The position numbers and the translations under genes are program-made. A stretch of DNA of 64,000 nt from Candidatus Obscuribacterales bacterium (GTDB lineage: Bacteria > Cyanobacteriota > Vampirovibrionia > Obscuribacterales > Obscuribacteraceae): NCBI GenBank assembly GCA_019637435.1, contig JAHBVO010000003.1, positions 620,001 through 684,000 of the forward strand, given 5' to 3'. The notes below the pieces were generated by a model, which worked only from the letters and a program-made list of their open reading frames with translations, did no database searches and was not told where the DNA came from. Position 1 is the stretch's first letter, and every line of letters begins with the position of its first letter. Of this stretch, positions 55,378-63,947 are shown piece after piece.

Positions 55378-56019
55378 ATGACAATGGTCACTTCCACCAC
55401 ATCGGACAGCACCGAAGCCCGTTCGGATAAAGACGATTCAGTTTCTGCGCGCGAAGCGGAATGGAAGGAGCTTGTCGAGAGCGGCATGAACGCCTTTGAA
55501 AAAGAGCGTTATACGGTCGCGGAAATCAGTTTTAAGTCAGCATTAGAGCTGGCTGAGAAGGTCGTGGAAGAGTTTAAAGGCGAGGGTGCGGACGAATCCA
55601 AGGTGGCGTCGGAAGCGGCTTCAAAACAGGAGTTGGACGAAGCACGCGTGCGACTCGCTAAGAGTCTGAATAATCTCGCTGCTCTTTATCACGTCCAGGG
55701 CAAGTATGGACTGGCCGAAGAGTTGTACGAGAAATGTCTGGACCTGAAGCTGGACATGTACGGCGAAGAGCACATTGAAGTCGCAATCAACTTGCATAAT
55801 CTGGGAGTTCTTCACAGCGCCAAGCGCAAATTTCCAAAAGCAGAACTGCTCTACAAGCGAGCAATCGAGATAAGAGAAAAGCTTCTTGGTGCAGACCACA
55901 AAGAGCTTATACCTGTGCTCAAGAACTACGCATTGCTATTGAAGAAAACCAATCGCGCCGATGAAAGTGCGGCGGTCGAAGCTCGCGTGGCGGATATGGA
56001 AGGAAAGCAGTCCGAGTAA
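55378..56019 (+). CDS. TPR protein of kinesin-light-chain type
   Basis: 213 aa, ATG 55378 six bases after GGAG. Acidic start, then TPR repeats in the kinesin-light-chain style: AEISFKSALELAEKVVEEF, LNNLAALYHVQGKYGLAEELYEKCLDLKLDMYGEEHIEVAINLHNLGVLHSAKRKFPKAELLYKRAIEIREKLLGADHKELIPVLKNYALLLKK. Cytoplasmic adaptor. Divergent from the radical SAM gene across the 22-bp palindrome. Confidence 0.85.
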   Translation: MTMVTSTTSDSTEARSDKDDSVSAREAEWKELVESGMNAFEKERYTVAEISFKSALELAEKVVEEFKGEGADESKVASEAASKQELDEARVRLAKSLNNLAALYHVQGKYGLAEELYEKCLDLKLDMYGEEHIEVAINLHNLGVLHSAKRKFPKAELLYKRAIEIREKLLGADHKELIPVLKNYALLLKKTNRADESAAVEARVADMEGKQSE

Positions 56020-56047
56020 CTAATCGGTTCAGCGCGCTCTGCTGTGT

Positions 56048-58483
56048 CTATCTCGTGGTGGTCTCGATGTGCGCTGGTAGCGTGAAGTAGATGCTCGTGC
56101 CGCGTCCAGCCTCGGACTCCGCCCAGATTTTTCCGCCCAGCCTCTCGACGTTGTTGCGCGCCAGGTACATCGATAGTCTTAAACTGTAAGTGTCTTCCGA
56201 ATGTTTGCCCGCAATGAAACCGGCAAACATGTCTTCGATCTCGACGGGGGGAAGCGCAGGTCCGGAGCTGGATACGGTGATTCTCATCTCGTCTCCGCGA
56301 ATCGCGCTCTCTACCCTGACTCTGCCACCAGCGGCGGTGATGACGATGAGATGATGGAGAACCTGTACGAGGATTCCACGAACGGCATCCTTGTTGCCGG
56401 TAATTGAAGGCAGACCGGTAACCGTTTTGTAATCGAGCAAAAGCTGCCGTTCTCTCGCGAGCGGCGTCACTTCTTCTAAGCAGTCCGCAACCAGTCGGGT
56501 GATTATGATTTGTTCGCGCGGCACTACCGGCGGTGGTATGAAGCCGCCGTACATCATCAGGTAACTATCGACGACATGCAAAAGCTGTTCGTATTGTCCG
56601 TGAAGTTCCGTCAGAGACTGCGCTACTTGAGGGTGCATCGATGTGCCGGCGTTCGATAAAATCGAGTGCCAGCGCGATTCTCCTTGCGCAAGATTGGCGC
56701 GGATAGCGTCCTGGAGCATCGCAACTATTTCTTGCCGCAGCTGCGCGTTTTCGGTTCTCAAAGACTTGTCGCGCAAAACCATTACGTATCCCTGGATGTT
56801 ATTGTCCTCACCGCAGATCGGCTGCAGGTGTGCAAGGACCTCGACAAATTTCGATTCTTCGCGAGTGTTGTAGACGACAGCTTCCGGATAGAACCTGTTC
56901 AAAACTGCGTTTGGATCGCCTCCGTGCCTTGCGAATGCCTGTCCAAATATGGTTCTCGTTCGAGCCTCACCGGGTTTCTTAACCAGATCGAAACAGAGCC
57001 GTCCTGCGATCTCACCCTCGGAGCAACCGGCCCAATTCAAGAACACCGGATTGGCCGACAAAATATTTCCGTAACCATCGAGAATCAAAAATCCCTCGGT
57101 TGATGACTGCATAACAGCGTCGAGCTTATGCTGAACAACGATCGCCTGTTTGTTAGCCTGATTTATCTGCTTCGAGACTTCGCTTAGTTGTCTCGATTGC
57201 GTTGATATCTGGCGGTTCAAACTCTCAATCTTGGTCGTCGAACTCTCTACCAGCTTCGTCTTCTCTTCGATTTCTTCGTTTTGGCGGCTGACCTTTTGTT
57301 TCAAATTCACCATGCTCGAACGCATGGTGCTGACGGCCGTGTCGATCAATTCTCCCAGTTCAAGCCATTCTCCGGATAGTCCCTCCAGTGGTGGAATTCT
57401 CTTTTTCTGCTCCGCGATATCTTCGGTTCTCAAAATCAAGAACTCCAGTGGCTCATCGACACTGGCTTTAATTCGCTGAGTCAAGACGAAACCGACAAGC
57501 AGAGCAATACCGCCAAAGATACCGGATACGAGGAAGACCGTGAAAATCTTGCCGGTCAAATCCGGTACAGGAGTGGATACCAGCATTACGGCTAGCTCCT
57601 GGTGCGGGCGATTTGGAAATTTTATGCCGGTAAAGACTTGTTTGTACCAGAGGCGTCCGTTCTTCTCGAAGCTGCCATCGGCAATTTCGGGGTCCAGCGG
57701 TACCAACGCTTTGGTAAGTGCATTGGGAAAAGGAGGAAACATATCCTTCGGAATCACGGAGGTGCCCTTGCGTCCCAGCTCTTGAACAAATGGACCGCCG
57801 TCTCCACCGGTCAAACCCGGCGTTGCTGCGACTACTTTTTTGGCGGTGTTTGAAAATACAAGAAGGTCGATGCCCTGAACCGGCTGCGGCTCTTCGAGTC
57901 CAAACTTAGTCACTTCGCCAATCAAGTATTCGTTTGAAAATGGCTGACTAACGGCCACAAGACCTTTAAGACCGCCGGACGATTCCATGATCGGCAGAAT
58001 CGCCGACATGGTGAATGTTTGAGAGTTGGCTGCGTTAGCGGCGCCGTAGTAAATGTTGTGATGTTGCGGATACTGCATCATAAACTGCACGGCTTCATTG
58101 TTAGCCGCCGCAGAAGAGCCGAACTTTGCCGGCGTCTCCGAGCTGTAAAATACGTTGCCTTTTTCGTCAATGATTACAACGAACCCCGGAAAGTGACCTT
58201 CCTTGATTGCGCTGTTCAATGCTTCAGCAAGCGCGCGCCGGTCCTTCCGTCCGTACGCTTGCATGATCGACTGGTTTCCGATAATAACTTTGGCAAATGC
58301 TTCCGAAGAGGCTTTCAATGCGTCGTTGTCACGACCGAGCTTCTTATAAGCCATCGCCACTTTGACTCCGGCTGCCTGTCTGGTCGTTCGGAACTCGGTG
58401 TACAACGAAAAAACGGAAAGACTAGCCACCATGATTGCGATCACGACGACAAAAGCAAAAATCAGTTTTGAACCTAGACCCAA
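56048..58483 (-). CDS. Double-Cache sensor with PAS and degenerate kinase domains
   Basis: 811 aa from TTG 58483 (GGAGAGCCG before it). A membrane helix (about residues 6-27), a large double-Cache-like outer region (about 45-310; FPGFVVIIDEKGNVFYSSETP, GLKGLVAVSQPFSNEYLIGEV), second helix (about 313-335), HAMP (about 336-395), a coiled coil (about 400-465), and a PAS domain (about 470-585; GFLILDGYGNILSANPVFLNWAG). The kinase part lacks an H-box and has lost N-box (VLHHLIVITAAGG), DxGxG (SSSGPAL) and G-box residues, while the ending GGKIWAESEAGRGTSIYFTLP keeps the HATPase fold. A signalling pseudo-kinase. Confidence 0.85.
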   Translation of the reverse strand: MGLGSKLIFAFVVVIAIMVASLSVFSLYTEFRTTRQAAGVKVAMAYKKLGRDNDALKASSEAFAKVIIGNQSIMQAYGRKDRRALAEALNSAIKEGHFPGFVVIIDEKGNVFYSSETPAKFGSSAAANNEAVQFMMQYPQHHNIYYGAANAANSQTFTMSAILPIMESSGGLKGLVAVSQPFSNEYLIGEVTKFGLEEPQPVQGIDLLVFSNTAKKVVAATPGLTGGDGGPFVQELGRKGTSVIPKDMFPPFPNALTKALVPLDPEIADGSFEKNGRLWYKQVFTGIKFPNRPHQELAVMLVSTPVPDLTGKIFTVFLVSGIFGGIALLVGFVLTQRIKASVDEPLEFLILRTEDIAEQKKRIPPLEGLSGEWLELGELIDTAVSTMRSSMVNLKQKVSRQNEEIEEKTKLVESSTTKIESLNRQISTQSRQLSEVSKQINQANKQAIVVQHKLDAVMQSSTEGFLILDGYGNILSANPVFLNWAGCSEGEIAGRLCFDLVKKPGEARTRTIFGQAFARHGGDPNAVLNRFYPEAVVYNTREESKFVEVLAHLQPICGEDNNIQGYVMVLRDKSLRTENAQLRQEIVAMLQDAIRANLAQGESRWHSILSNAGTSMHPQVAQSLTELHGQYEQLLHVVDSYLMMYGGFIPPPVVPREQIIITRLVADCLEEVTPLARERQLLLDYKTVTGLPSITGNKDAVRGILVQVLHHLIVITAAGGRVRVESAIRGDEMRITVSSSGPALPPVEIEDMFAGFIAGKHSEDTYSLRLSMYLARNNVERLGGKIWAESEAGRGTSIYFTLPAHIETTTR

Positions 58484-58669
58484 CGGCTCTCCACTAGTTT
58501 TGAGGCTTCAAAGAGATCTCTACCTGAAGTTCATTACTACTTCTTTCTATGTGAACTCTAGGTTGATATTCCACAAAAGTAAAATAGGTTTAACCCTGGT
58601 TTCCACCGTCGGATAAACGTTCTCTTCGCTCTTGCGCTGAATTAATTGTCGAAATGCTGTTGTCGGAGC

Positions 58670-58948
58670 CTATTCAGACTCTTTCTCTTTGAGCTTGCGC
58701 AATTCCGCCTGGACCTGAATAGCGCGGATAAGTTGGTTTGGTCCGCAGAAGCCTAACTCCAGGAGAATCTGTCCCAGCGGCTTGCGTTCTTTGCCTGCTT
58801 CTTCGTCCGACCGCTGGATGTGAAGCGCCTCATCCAACTGATAAATAGTGATATAGCCCAGATCTACGAGAATCTGACCCAACAGGTACTTGTTCTCTTC
58901 GGAAGTTTGCGCGTCTTGCGACTTTGTCGTCGTATCTTCTTTTGTCAT
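58670..58948 (-). CDS. Stand-alone MshEN-like domain protein
   Basis: 92 aa. Two copies of the pattern LGQILxxLGxxxxxQLxxAxxxQ (LLGQILVDLGYITIYQLDEALHIQ and PLGQILLELGFCGPNQLIRAIQVQ) form the N-terminal domain found in type II secretion/type IV pilus ATPases, which in MshEN proteins binds c-di-GMP. Here it is alone, without the ATPase. The first Arg of the RLG motif is replaced in both halves (L and P), so c-di-GMP binding is uncertain. It begins 27 bp after the SRP RNA, same strand. Confidence 0.75.
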   Translation of the reverse strand: MTKEDTTTKSQDAQTSEENKYLLGQILVDLGYITIYQLDEALHIQRSDEEAGKERKPLGQILLELGFCGPNQLIRAIQVQAELRKLKEKESE

Positions 58949-58975
58949 GTGCCTGTCGTGTAGTTATCTGAGTTG

Positions 58976-59072
58976 AAAAAATGACCGCTGGACGCACCCG
59001 TAGGTTACAACTTATGGCTGCTGGGTTTCCCCCCTGACCAGGTTCGTCGGCCTCCGCCGCGCCCAACGATCA
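58976..59072 (-). ncRNA. ffs: Small bacterial SRP RNA (4.5S type)
   Basis: About 97 nt on the minus strand. The SRP core is visible: GAACCUGGUCAGG, a GGG-GAAA-CCC apical stem loop, then AGCAGCCAUAAG. The ends pair over 14 bp (UGAUCGUUGGGCGC with GCGUCCAGCGGUCA), all mismatches being G-U pairs. A TATAAT -10 (59083-59078) precedes the 5' end, and a run of six U ends the RNA (58981-58976). It binds Ffh and targets membrane proteins to the translocon. The GAAA tetraloop is a GNRA variant of the usual GGAA. Confidence 0.92.
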
Positions 59073-59077
59073 CTCAA

Positions 59078-59083
59078 ATTATA
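59078..59083 (-). promoter_or_regulatory. -10 box of the SRP RNA gene
   Basis: A perfect TATAAT on the minus strand, six or seven bases before the SRP RNA 5' end. No good -35 was seen at the usual distance. Confidence 0.65.
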
Positions 59084-59263
59084 GACGATTAGTGCTTGGA
59101 ACCGTAAAGACCCTCGGTTGTCATTCCGTAACTTCTTAAGTTTTGCGGTTTTAAGGAGATCAGTGGTTTTATTCTTTGGTTTAATTTAGGCCTTGAGGCA
59201 TCTGGTCATTAAACCGATGTCCGCTTTTGCAAAAGTCACCGAATATGGTGGCTAAATATTTCG

Positions 59264-60307
59264 ATGGATTCAACAGGTGTTCTGATGCATGGACTCTCAA
59301 CTAAGTCGTTAAATCCTCCGGGCGTAATCCATAATCTTATGCGGGCGCAATGGGCCGGGGCGATTATCGCGAACTCCACCCAGTTGAAAATCTTCGATGC
59401 AGTTGATCTCGGGTTTCGCTCGGCCGATGAGGTGGCTCGTGAAACCGGCATTCAGCCTCGTGCGGCGGAAATACTTTTGAACGCTCTTGTCTCGCTGGAG
59501 CTTCTGACAAAAGACGAGAAGGGGTACAGTACCACGGAAGAGTCGCACTACTACATGGTTAGCACCAGCCCACTCTTTGTAGGAGGATATTTTCAGGCAC
59601 GACCAGCTTTCGCCAGGGCGTGGCAAAACATGGCAGAGATCGTCACTACCGGTAAACCTGGAGCCGAGATTAATAAAGACGAGACGGCGCAAGAGTTTTT
59701 CCCGGACCTTGCAGCTGCGCTATTTCCCATGAATTTCGCATATGGTCAGCGACTTGCCGAGTATCTCAAAATTGCTGAGAGAACAGAAAAGGTTCGTGTT
59801 CTCGACTTAGCCTGCGGTAGCGCAGTCTGGAGTATTCCGCTTGCCAGGGCAAATAAGAATGTTCACGTCGATGCGCTGGACTTCGCGCCTGTTTTAGATG
59901 TCGCCAGAAAGTTCACCGAAAAGGCAGGAGTCAAGGAGCAGTACTCCTATCTCTCCGGAAACTGGCAAGACATCGCTTTGTCCGAGAGTACCTACGATGT
60001 CGTGATCCTGGGTCACATTCTGCACTCAGAGGGAAAGGTGCGAAGCGTAGAACTCCTGTCGCATGTTTACGGAGCGCTGAAGAAGGGTGGAACTGTAGCG
60101 ATTGCCGAGTTTCTCGTCGACTCATCGCGGACGAGCCCTGCTTTTGCCGCGATGTTCGCGTTGAACATGTATCTAGTCACGACTGACGGTTGCGTCTTTT
60201 CGCACGACGAACTTGGCGACATGCTCAACGATAGTGGCTTTGTGCATGTTCGAGAAATGCCTAAAAATCAGCACGACTCAGACGTGATGCTCGCCGACAA
60301 GGTTTGA
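59264..60307 (+). CDS. SAM-dependent O-methyltransferase (COMT-like)
   Basis: 347 aa. The N-terminal winged-helix dimerisation domain (about residues 20-110: AIIANSTQLKIFDAVDLGFRSADEVARETGIQPRAAEILLNALVSLELL) is followed by a Rossmann methyltransferase domain with SAM motif VLDLACGSAVWSIPLA, VDALDFAPVLDVARKF and YDVVILGHILHSEG. Typical of plant/bacterial O-methyltransferases that act on small phenolic or polyketide-like hydroxyls. Start at ATG 59264 or ATG 59285 (AGGTG six bases upstream). Substrate unknown. Confidence 0.9.
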   Translation: MDSTGVLMHGLSTKSLNPPGVIHNLMRAQWAGAIIANSTQLKIFDAVDLGFRSADEVARETGIQPRAAEILLNALVSLELLTKDEKGYSTTEESHYYMVSTSPLFVGGYFQARPAFARAWQNMAEIVTTGKPGAEINKDETAQEFFPDLAAALFPMNFAYGQRLAEYLKIAERTEKVRVLDLACGSAVWSIPLARANKNVHVDALDFAPVLDVARKFTEKAGVKEQYSYLSGNWQDIALSESTYDVVILGHILHSEGKVRSVELLSHVYGALKKGGTVAIAEFLVDSSRTSPAFAAMFALNMYLVTTDGCVFSHDELGDMLNDSGFVHVREMPKNQHDSDVMLADKV

Positions 60308-60314
60308 AATCTCG

Positions 60315-60328
60315 CACCGTAGGTGGTG
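60315..60328. repeat. 14-base motif CACCGTAGGTGGTG, copy 1
   Basis: An identical 14-base motif recurs at 62163-62176, in another intergenic region. It contains the small inverted repeat CACC-GTA-GGTG. Significance unknown. Confidence 0.4.
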
Positions 60329-60332
60329 GCGC

Positions 60333-60800
60333 CTAGTCCTGGCTTCCAGTGGCGAAGTCGTTGCCGTTGTCGGCCATGTTCCACTTAAGCAACTCTCGCC
60401 GCCACTCGAGGTCGGCTTGAGCTTCTTTGATCAGACCCGCCAGACCCTGGTAGTCTGCGAAGGACAAGTCGATTGCCACTCCAAGATCGAACGTCAGTTT
60501 GACTCGCTCGCAGTTGGGCACGCATGACATGCACACGATATGGTCGGGACCACAGACCTCGAACATCTGTGTATCTTCGCATTGTAGCGGGTCGCGCTCC
60601 CAGCTCAAATACTCCATGAACTGTTCGTCTTCCACACTTTGTTGGACGAGCAGTACCAGCGCCTGATACTGGGTGTGATTCAAATAAATCGTGACTTCCT
60701 GACGACGGTAGTCGAGGGCGAACTCGCCGGTTTCCTTGTCTAGATACAGGTCCGCAAAGGCGTTGGCGAAACTGATCTGATTGCCGGTGCTTGTCTTCAT
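60333..60800 (-). CDS. Conserved-looking protein of unknown function
   Basis: 155 aa from ATG 60800. Two alpha/beta regions with similar ends (ALDYRRQEVTIYLNHTQYQALVLLVQQS and RVKLTFDLGVAIDLSFADYQGLAGLIKEA) hint at an internal repeat. A central Cys cluster (EVCGPDHIVCMSCVPNCERV) could bind a metal. No signal peptide. It lies 54 bp downstream of hemB on the same strand and may be cotranscribed with it. No family recognised. Confidence 0.7.
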   Translation of the reverse strand: MKTSTGNQISFANAFADLYLDKETGEFALDYRRQEVTIYLNHTQYQALVLLVQQSVEDEQFMEYLSWERDPLQCEDTQMFEVCGPDHIVCMSCVPNCERVKLTFDLGVAIDLSFADYQGLAGLIKEAQADLEWRRELLKWNMADNGNDFATGSQD

Positions 60801-60853
60801 GAACTCAGGTTCCTCTTACCAATTCATTTATGCCACTGAAGCGACTGTTGTTG

Positions 60854-61894
60854 TCACTGATCCAACCAAGCTGCCATATCTTTAGCATGATAGGTGATGA
60901 TCAAGTCCGCTCCGGCTCTGGTGATTGATGTGAGCACTTCGGTCACAACTCGGCGTTCGTCAAGCCAGCCCTTTTCGGCTGCTGCTTTCACCATCGCGTA
61001 CTCTCCGGACACATTATAGGCTGCAATCGGAAGTTTATACAGCTGTCTGGCTTCTTTGATCAGGTCAAGATATGGTAGCGCCGGCTTTACCATAATCATA
61101 TCCGCGCCCTCCTGGATGTCGAGCGCAATCTCGCGCATTGCTTCTCGGGCATTGGCGGGATCCATCTGATACCCGTTGCGGTCGCCGAATTGCGGCGCCG
61201 ATTCGGCAGCCTCGCGGAAGGGACCGTACATGCCTGAGGCGAACTTGGCGCTGTAAGCCATAATCGGCGTGTTCGCATAGCCGGCCTGGTCAAGACCGTT
61301 CCGGATAGCTTGAATTCTGCCGTCCATCATGTCCGACGGTGCGATGATATCGGCGCCGGCTTGCGCTTGTGCGATTGCCGATTTTGCCAGAACAGTCAAA
61401 CTCGGGTCGTTCAAAATCTTTCCATCGGCGACTAAGCCGCAATGACCATGGTCCATGTACTCGCACAGGCAGGTGTCGGCCACTACGACAATGTGCGGAA
61501 ACCGTTTTTTAATCTCGCGGATTGCTTTCTGGATGATTCCGTCTTCAGACCAGGCTGCAGTTGCTTGCGAATCCTTAGTCTCGGGAATCCCGAACAAAAT
61601 TATCGAGGTCAAACCCAGTTTGGCGACTTCTTCAATTTCCTTGAGCGCCTCATCGATACTTTGCTGATGAATACCGGGCATCGAGCTGATTGGAATTTTG
61701 CGTCCCTTGCCTTCGACGATGAAGAGGGGGTAAATCATCTGCTCTTTGCGAACATGCGTCTCGCGAACCATCGAGCGTAATTGCGGAGTCGCTCTCAGCC
61801 TGCGCATTCTGACGTGCGGATAGTTCGGCGACGTCGTTTCCAAAAGGTTGCTTTCGGCTGCTGAATTGGGATGCGTAAGCACTGGCTTCTCCAT
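60854..61894 (-). CDS. hemB: Porphobilinogen synthase (delta-aminolevulinate dehydratase)
   Basis: Condenses two 5-aminolevulinates to porphobilinogen in tetrapyrrole synthesis. 346 aa. Zinc-type active site Cys142-x-Cys144 ... Cys152 ([14 protein letters not shown]), substrate-binding lysines Lys217 (YSAKFAS) and Lys270 (MVKPA), and family strands ([42 protein letters not shown]). ATG 61894 follows AGGAG. Start and length match the family (about 330 aa). Confidence 0.97.
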   Translation of the reverse strand: MEKPVLTHPNSAAESNLLETTSPNYPHVRMRRLRATPQLRSMVRETHVRKEQMIYPLFIVEGKGRKIPISSMPGIHQQSIDEALKEIEEVAKLGLTSIILFGIPETKDSQATAAWSEDGIIQKAIREIKKRFPHIVVVADTCLCEYMDHGHCGLVADGKILNDPSLTVLAKSAIAQAQAGADIIAPSDMMDGRIQAIRNGLDQAGYANTPIMAYSAKFASGMYGPFREAAESAPQFGDRNGYQMDPANAREAMREIALDIQEGADMIMVKPALPYLDLIKEARQLYKLPIAAYNVSGEYAMVKAAAEKGWLDERRVVTEVLTSITRAGADLIITYHAKDMAAWLDQ

Positions 61895-62073
61895 CGGTGG
61901 CGGACTCCTCTTGGGCGATGCGCGTTTTATGTGATTTGAAAACTATATCGCTTGTATACGCCTATTAATTGAATAGCTCCATTTGTTTTATAGAATTAAT
62001 GATGCCAAGCGGGCTGTGTTCCCAGGGGATGGCTCGTTTGGGGTTCATGACAATCTGGTTTCATAAGTTCACA

Positions 62074-62104
62074 CACCTGACCCTTCACCCACACTCGTCA
62101 GGTG
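62074..62104. other. Inverted repeat CACCTGAC...GTCAGGTG
   Basis: Perfect 8-bp arms with a 15-base loop, about 180 bp upstream of hemB and 140 bp after the stop of the response-regulator gene. May be an operator or RNA hairpin; no T-tract. Confidence 0.45.
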
Positions 62105-62162
62105 GAGATCGGGATGGTTTTCAGTCAAAACGAGGCGCTGACCGATGACGCTGATTTGTTGC

Positions 62163-62176
62163 CACCGTAGGTGGTG
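62163..62176. repeat. 14-base motif CACCGTAGGTGGTG, copy 2
   Basis: Identical to the motif at 60315-60328; both lie in intergenic DNA. Confidence 0.4.
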
Positions 62177-62243
62177 CCGCGTTCATCGAGACGAAAACCT
62201 GGATAATGTCATCTAGACCGCTATCTTCGTGCAACTCGAACGA

Positions 62244-63947
62244 TTACATGAGTACAACCTGGTTTTGTCCGAGAGCTTTTGCTCGCGCCAGTGCTCCACT
62301 CGAACGTTCCAGTAACATCTGAAGACTGCCGTCGGAAGTGACTTGCGAGACTCCGGCGCTGGCGGTAACTTTGAATATTTGCCCGGCGGCTTTATGTGGA
62401 ACAGCTGCAAATTGTTCGAGTAAACCGTTCACAATCTCGACGGTTTCCTGGGCGGACAGGCTATCGTCGAGGATTGCAATTTCGTCTCCGCCGATTCGCC
62501 CGATAATTTCGGTGTGTCGGAAAGTCCATTTTATAATTTGCACGAGTGCGAGAATGGTGCGGTCGCCAACCGCATAACCGTAAGAGTCATTGACTCTGCT
62601 CAGTCCATCTATGTCGAATATGGTTAGAACCTGAGCGAATTTCTTGGAGCGGATCCGAACCGATCGCTGAGCGTACTCCATAAAGTGGCTGTGGTTGAGG
62701 ATCTGGGTCAATCCATCATTACGCAGGAGTCGCTGGAAAATTCGATAGCGTTCCAACTTTCCAGCTATTGTCGCGACCAGAAGTTGCGGGTTGACGGGCT
62801 TGATAAGGTGGTCGTCACCGCCGGCGCGGGCGCTCTCGATATGCGCTTCCAACTGGTTTTGAGTTGTTAGAAATAAAATCGGAATTGCGGCGAAGCGCTC
62901 GTTCTGCCTGACGAATCGCGCGAGTTCGAAACCGTTGATTTCTCCCATGACGATGTCCAGAAGAATCAAGTCGGGCACGAAAGTCAAAAGTGCTTCTTCG
63001 AACTTCTTCGGATCCTGAACCCAGGCAAGGTGGTAGCCGGCGTTCTCCAGCGTGGTGACAATGTAATTGGCTTGGTCCGGATCGTCCTCTACCGAGAGAA
63101 TTCTGTAGCGTTCCGGTTTATGTCTTTCGAACAGGAATCGCAACTTCTGCACGATCGTGTCGACTTCAACAGGCAATTCGAAGAAGGCATCCGCGCCTGC
63201 TTTAATGGCGGCTATTTTGTCGAGGAAGCCGGGTTCTTCGCTTAAAAGTACGATGGATACCTGGTCTCCGCCAGGCAGAGAACGGCAACCGGTAATCAAT
63301 TCATAGCCGTTGCCATCACGAAGGGGAACGCAAAGCAGCATGCCTTGCGGAAATGCGGTCATGATTTGCGTTTTTGCTTCTTCGAAGCTCGCGCAAGGTC
63401 TGACGCTCATGCCAAGACTATCGAGTCTCTGAGCCAGAGATGAAAGACGACCCTGGTCGCTTGATACTACGATAACATCAGGACCGCCGTGCCCTGACAC
63501 CACATTCAGTGACTGGTCCGGTTTCCACAGAGCAGGCGCTGACTCCCCGGAAGTCATCGGCGGACCGGTCAAAGGACCGGGACTGCCGCCACCCATGCTC
63601 GCAGCCGGAGCACTAGTGCCTTTTGCTGCATCGAGTATTATGCGAAGCTGAGCGATCATGTCCCGGAAATGGCGCCAGTAAACAATAATATCGTCCGGTT
63701 GGCTTTCAAAAATGTTCAAGCAAAGGCGTTCGCCTGATTCCGCGATTTGCGAAATATCGCCCATGTTGTAAACGCCGGCTGAGCCGGCCATTTGATGAAA
63801 GTGCTCGTGTAGTTGGCGTAAATTGTCTACGTCCCATGGGCTCTGCGCAAACCGGTTGGCATGCTGCTCCATAGGCGCCAATCGTTCTAAACAACGGGTG
63901 ACGTAGTTGTCCCGTTGCGCTTCCATTTTGTCCGACCAACCTTGCAT
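62244..63947 (-). CDS. Hpt-receiver-receiver-GGDEF signalling protein
   Basis: 567 aa from ATG 63947 (or 63926). Hpt domain (about residues 10-115; EHFHQMAGSAGVYNM supplies the phospho-His), a receiver-like domain without its Asp (about 150-275; GMLLCVPLRDGNG), a normal receiver (about 290-405; RILSVEDDPDQ, PDLILLDIVMGEING, DDHLIKPV), and a GGDEF domain (about 420-567) with intact GGDEI (GRIGGDEIAIL) and ITASAGV-type strand. It is expected to make c-di-GMP when phosphorylated on the second receiver. It is the only diguanylate cyclase with intact catalytic motif in the window. Confidence 0.92.
   Translation of the reverse strand: MQGWSDKMEAQRDNYVTRCLERLAPMEQHANRFAQSPWDVDNLRQLHEHFHQMAGSAGVYNMGDISQIAESGERLCLNIFESQPDDIIVYWRHFRDMIAQLRIILDAAKGTSAPAASMGGGSPGPLTGPPMTSGESAPALWKPDQSLNVVSGHGGPDVIVVSSDQGRLSSLAQRLDSLGMSVRPCASFEEAKTQIMTAFPQGMLLCVPLRDGNGYELITGCRSLPGGDQVSIVLLSEEPGFLDKIAAIKAGADAFFELPVEVDTIVQKLRFLFERHKPERYRILSVEDDPDQANYIVTTLENAGYHLAWVQDPKKFEEALLTFVPDLILLDIVMGEINGFELARFVRQNERFAAIPILFLTTQNQLEAHIESARAGGDDHLIKPVNPQLLVATIAGKLERYRIFQRLLRNDGLTQILNHSHFMEYAQRSVRIRSKKFAQVLTIFDIDGLSRVNDSYGYAVGDRTILALVQIIKWTFRHTEIIGRIGGDEIAILDDSLSAQETVEIVNGLLEQFAAVPHKAAGQIFKVTASAGVSQVTSDGSLQMLLERSSGALARAKALGQNQVVLM

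Larger units (their letters stand above)
61895..62243. other. Intergenic region before hemB
   Basis: About 350 bp between the genes at 60854-61894 and 62244-63947 (both minus). Contains an 8-bp inverted repeat (62074-62104) and copy 2 of CACCGTAGGTGGTG (62163-62176). It should hold the hemB promoter. No coding frame or known riboswitch seen. Confidence 0.4.
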
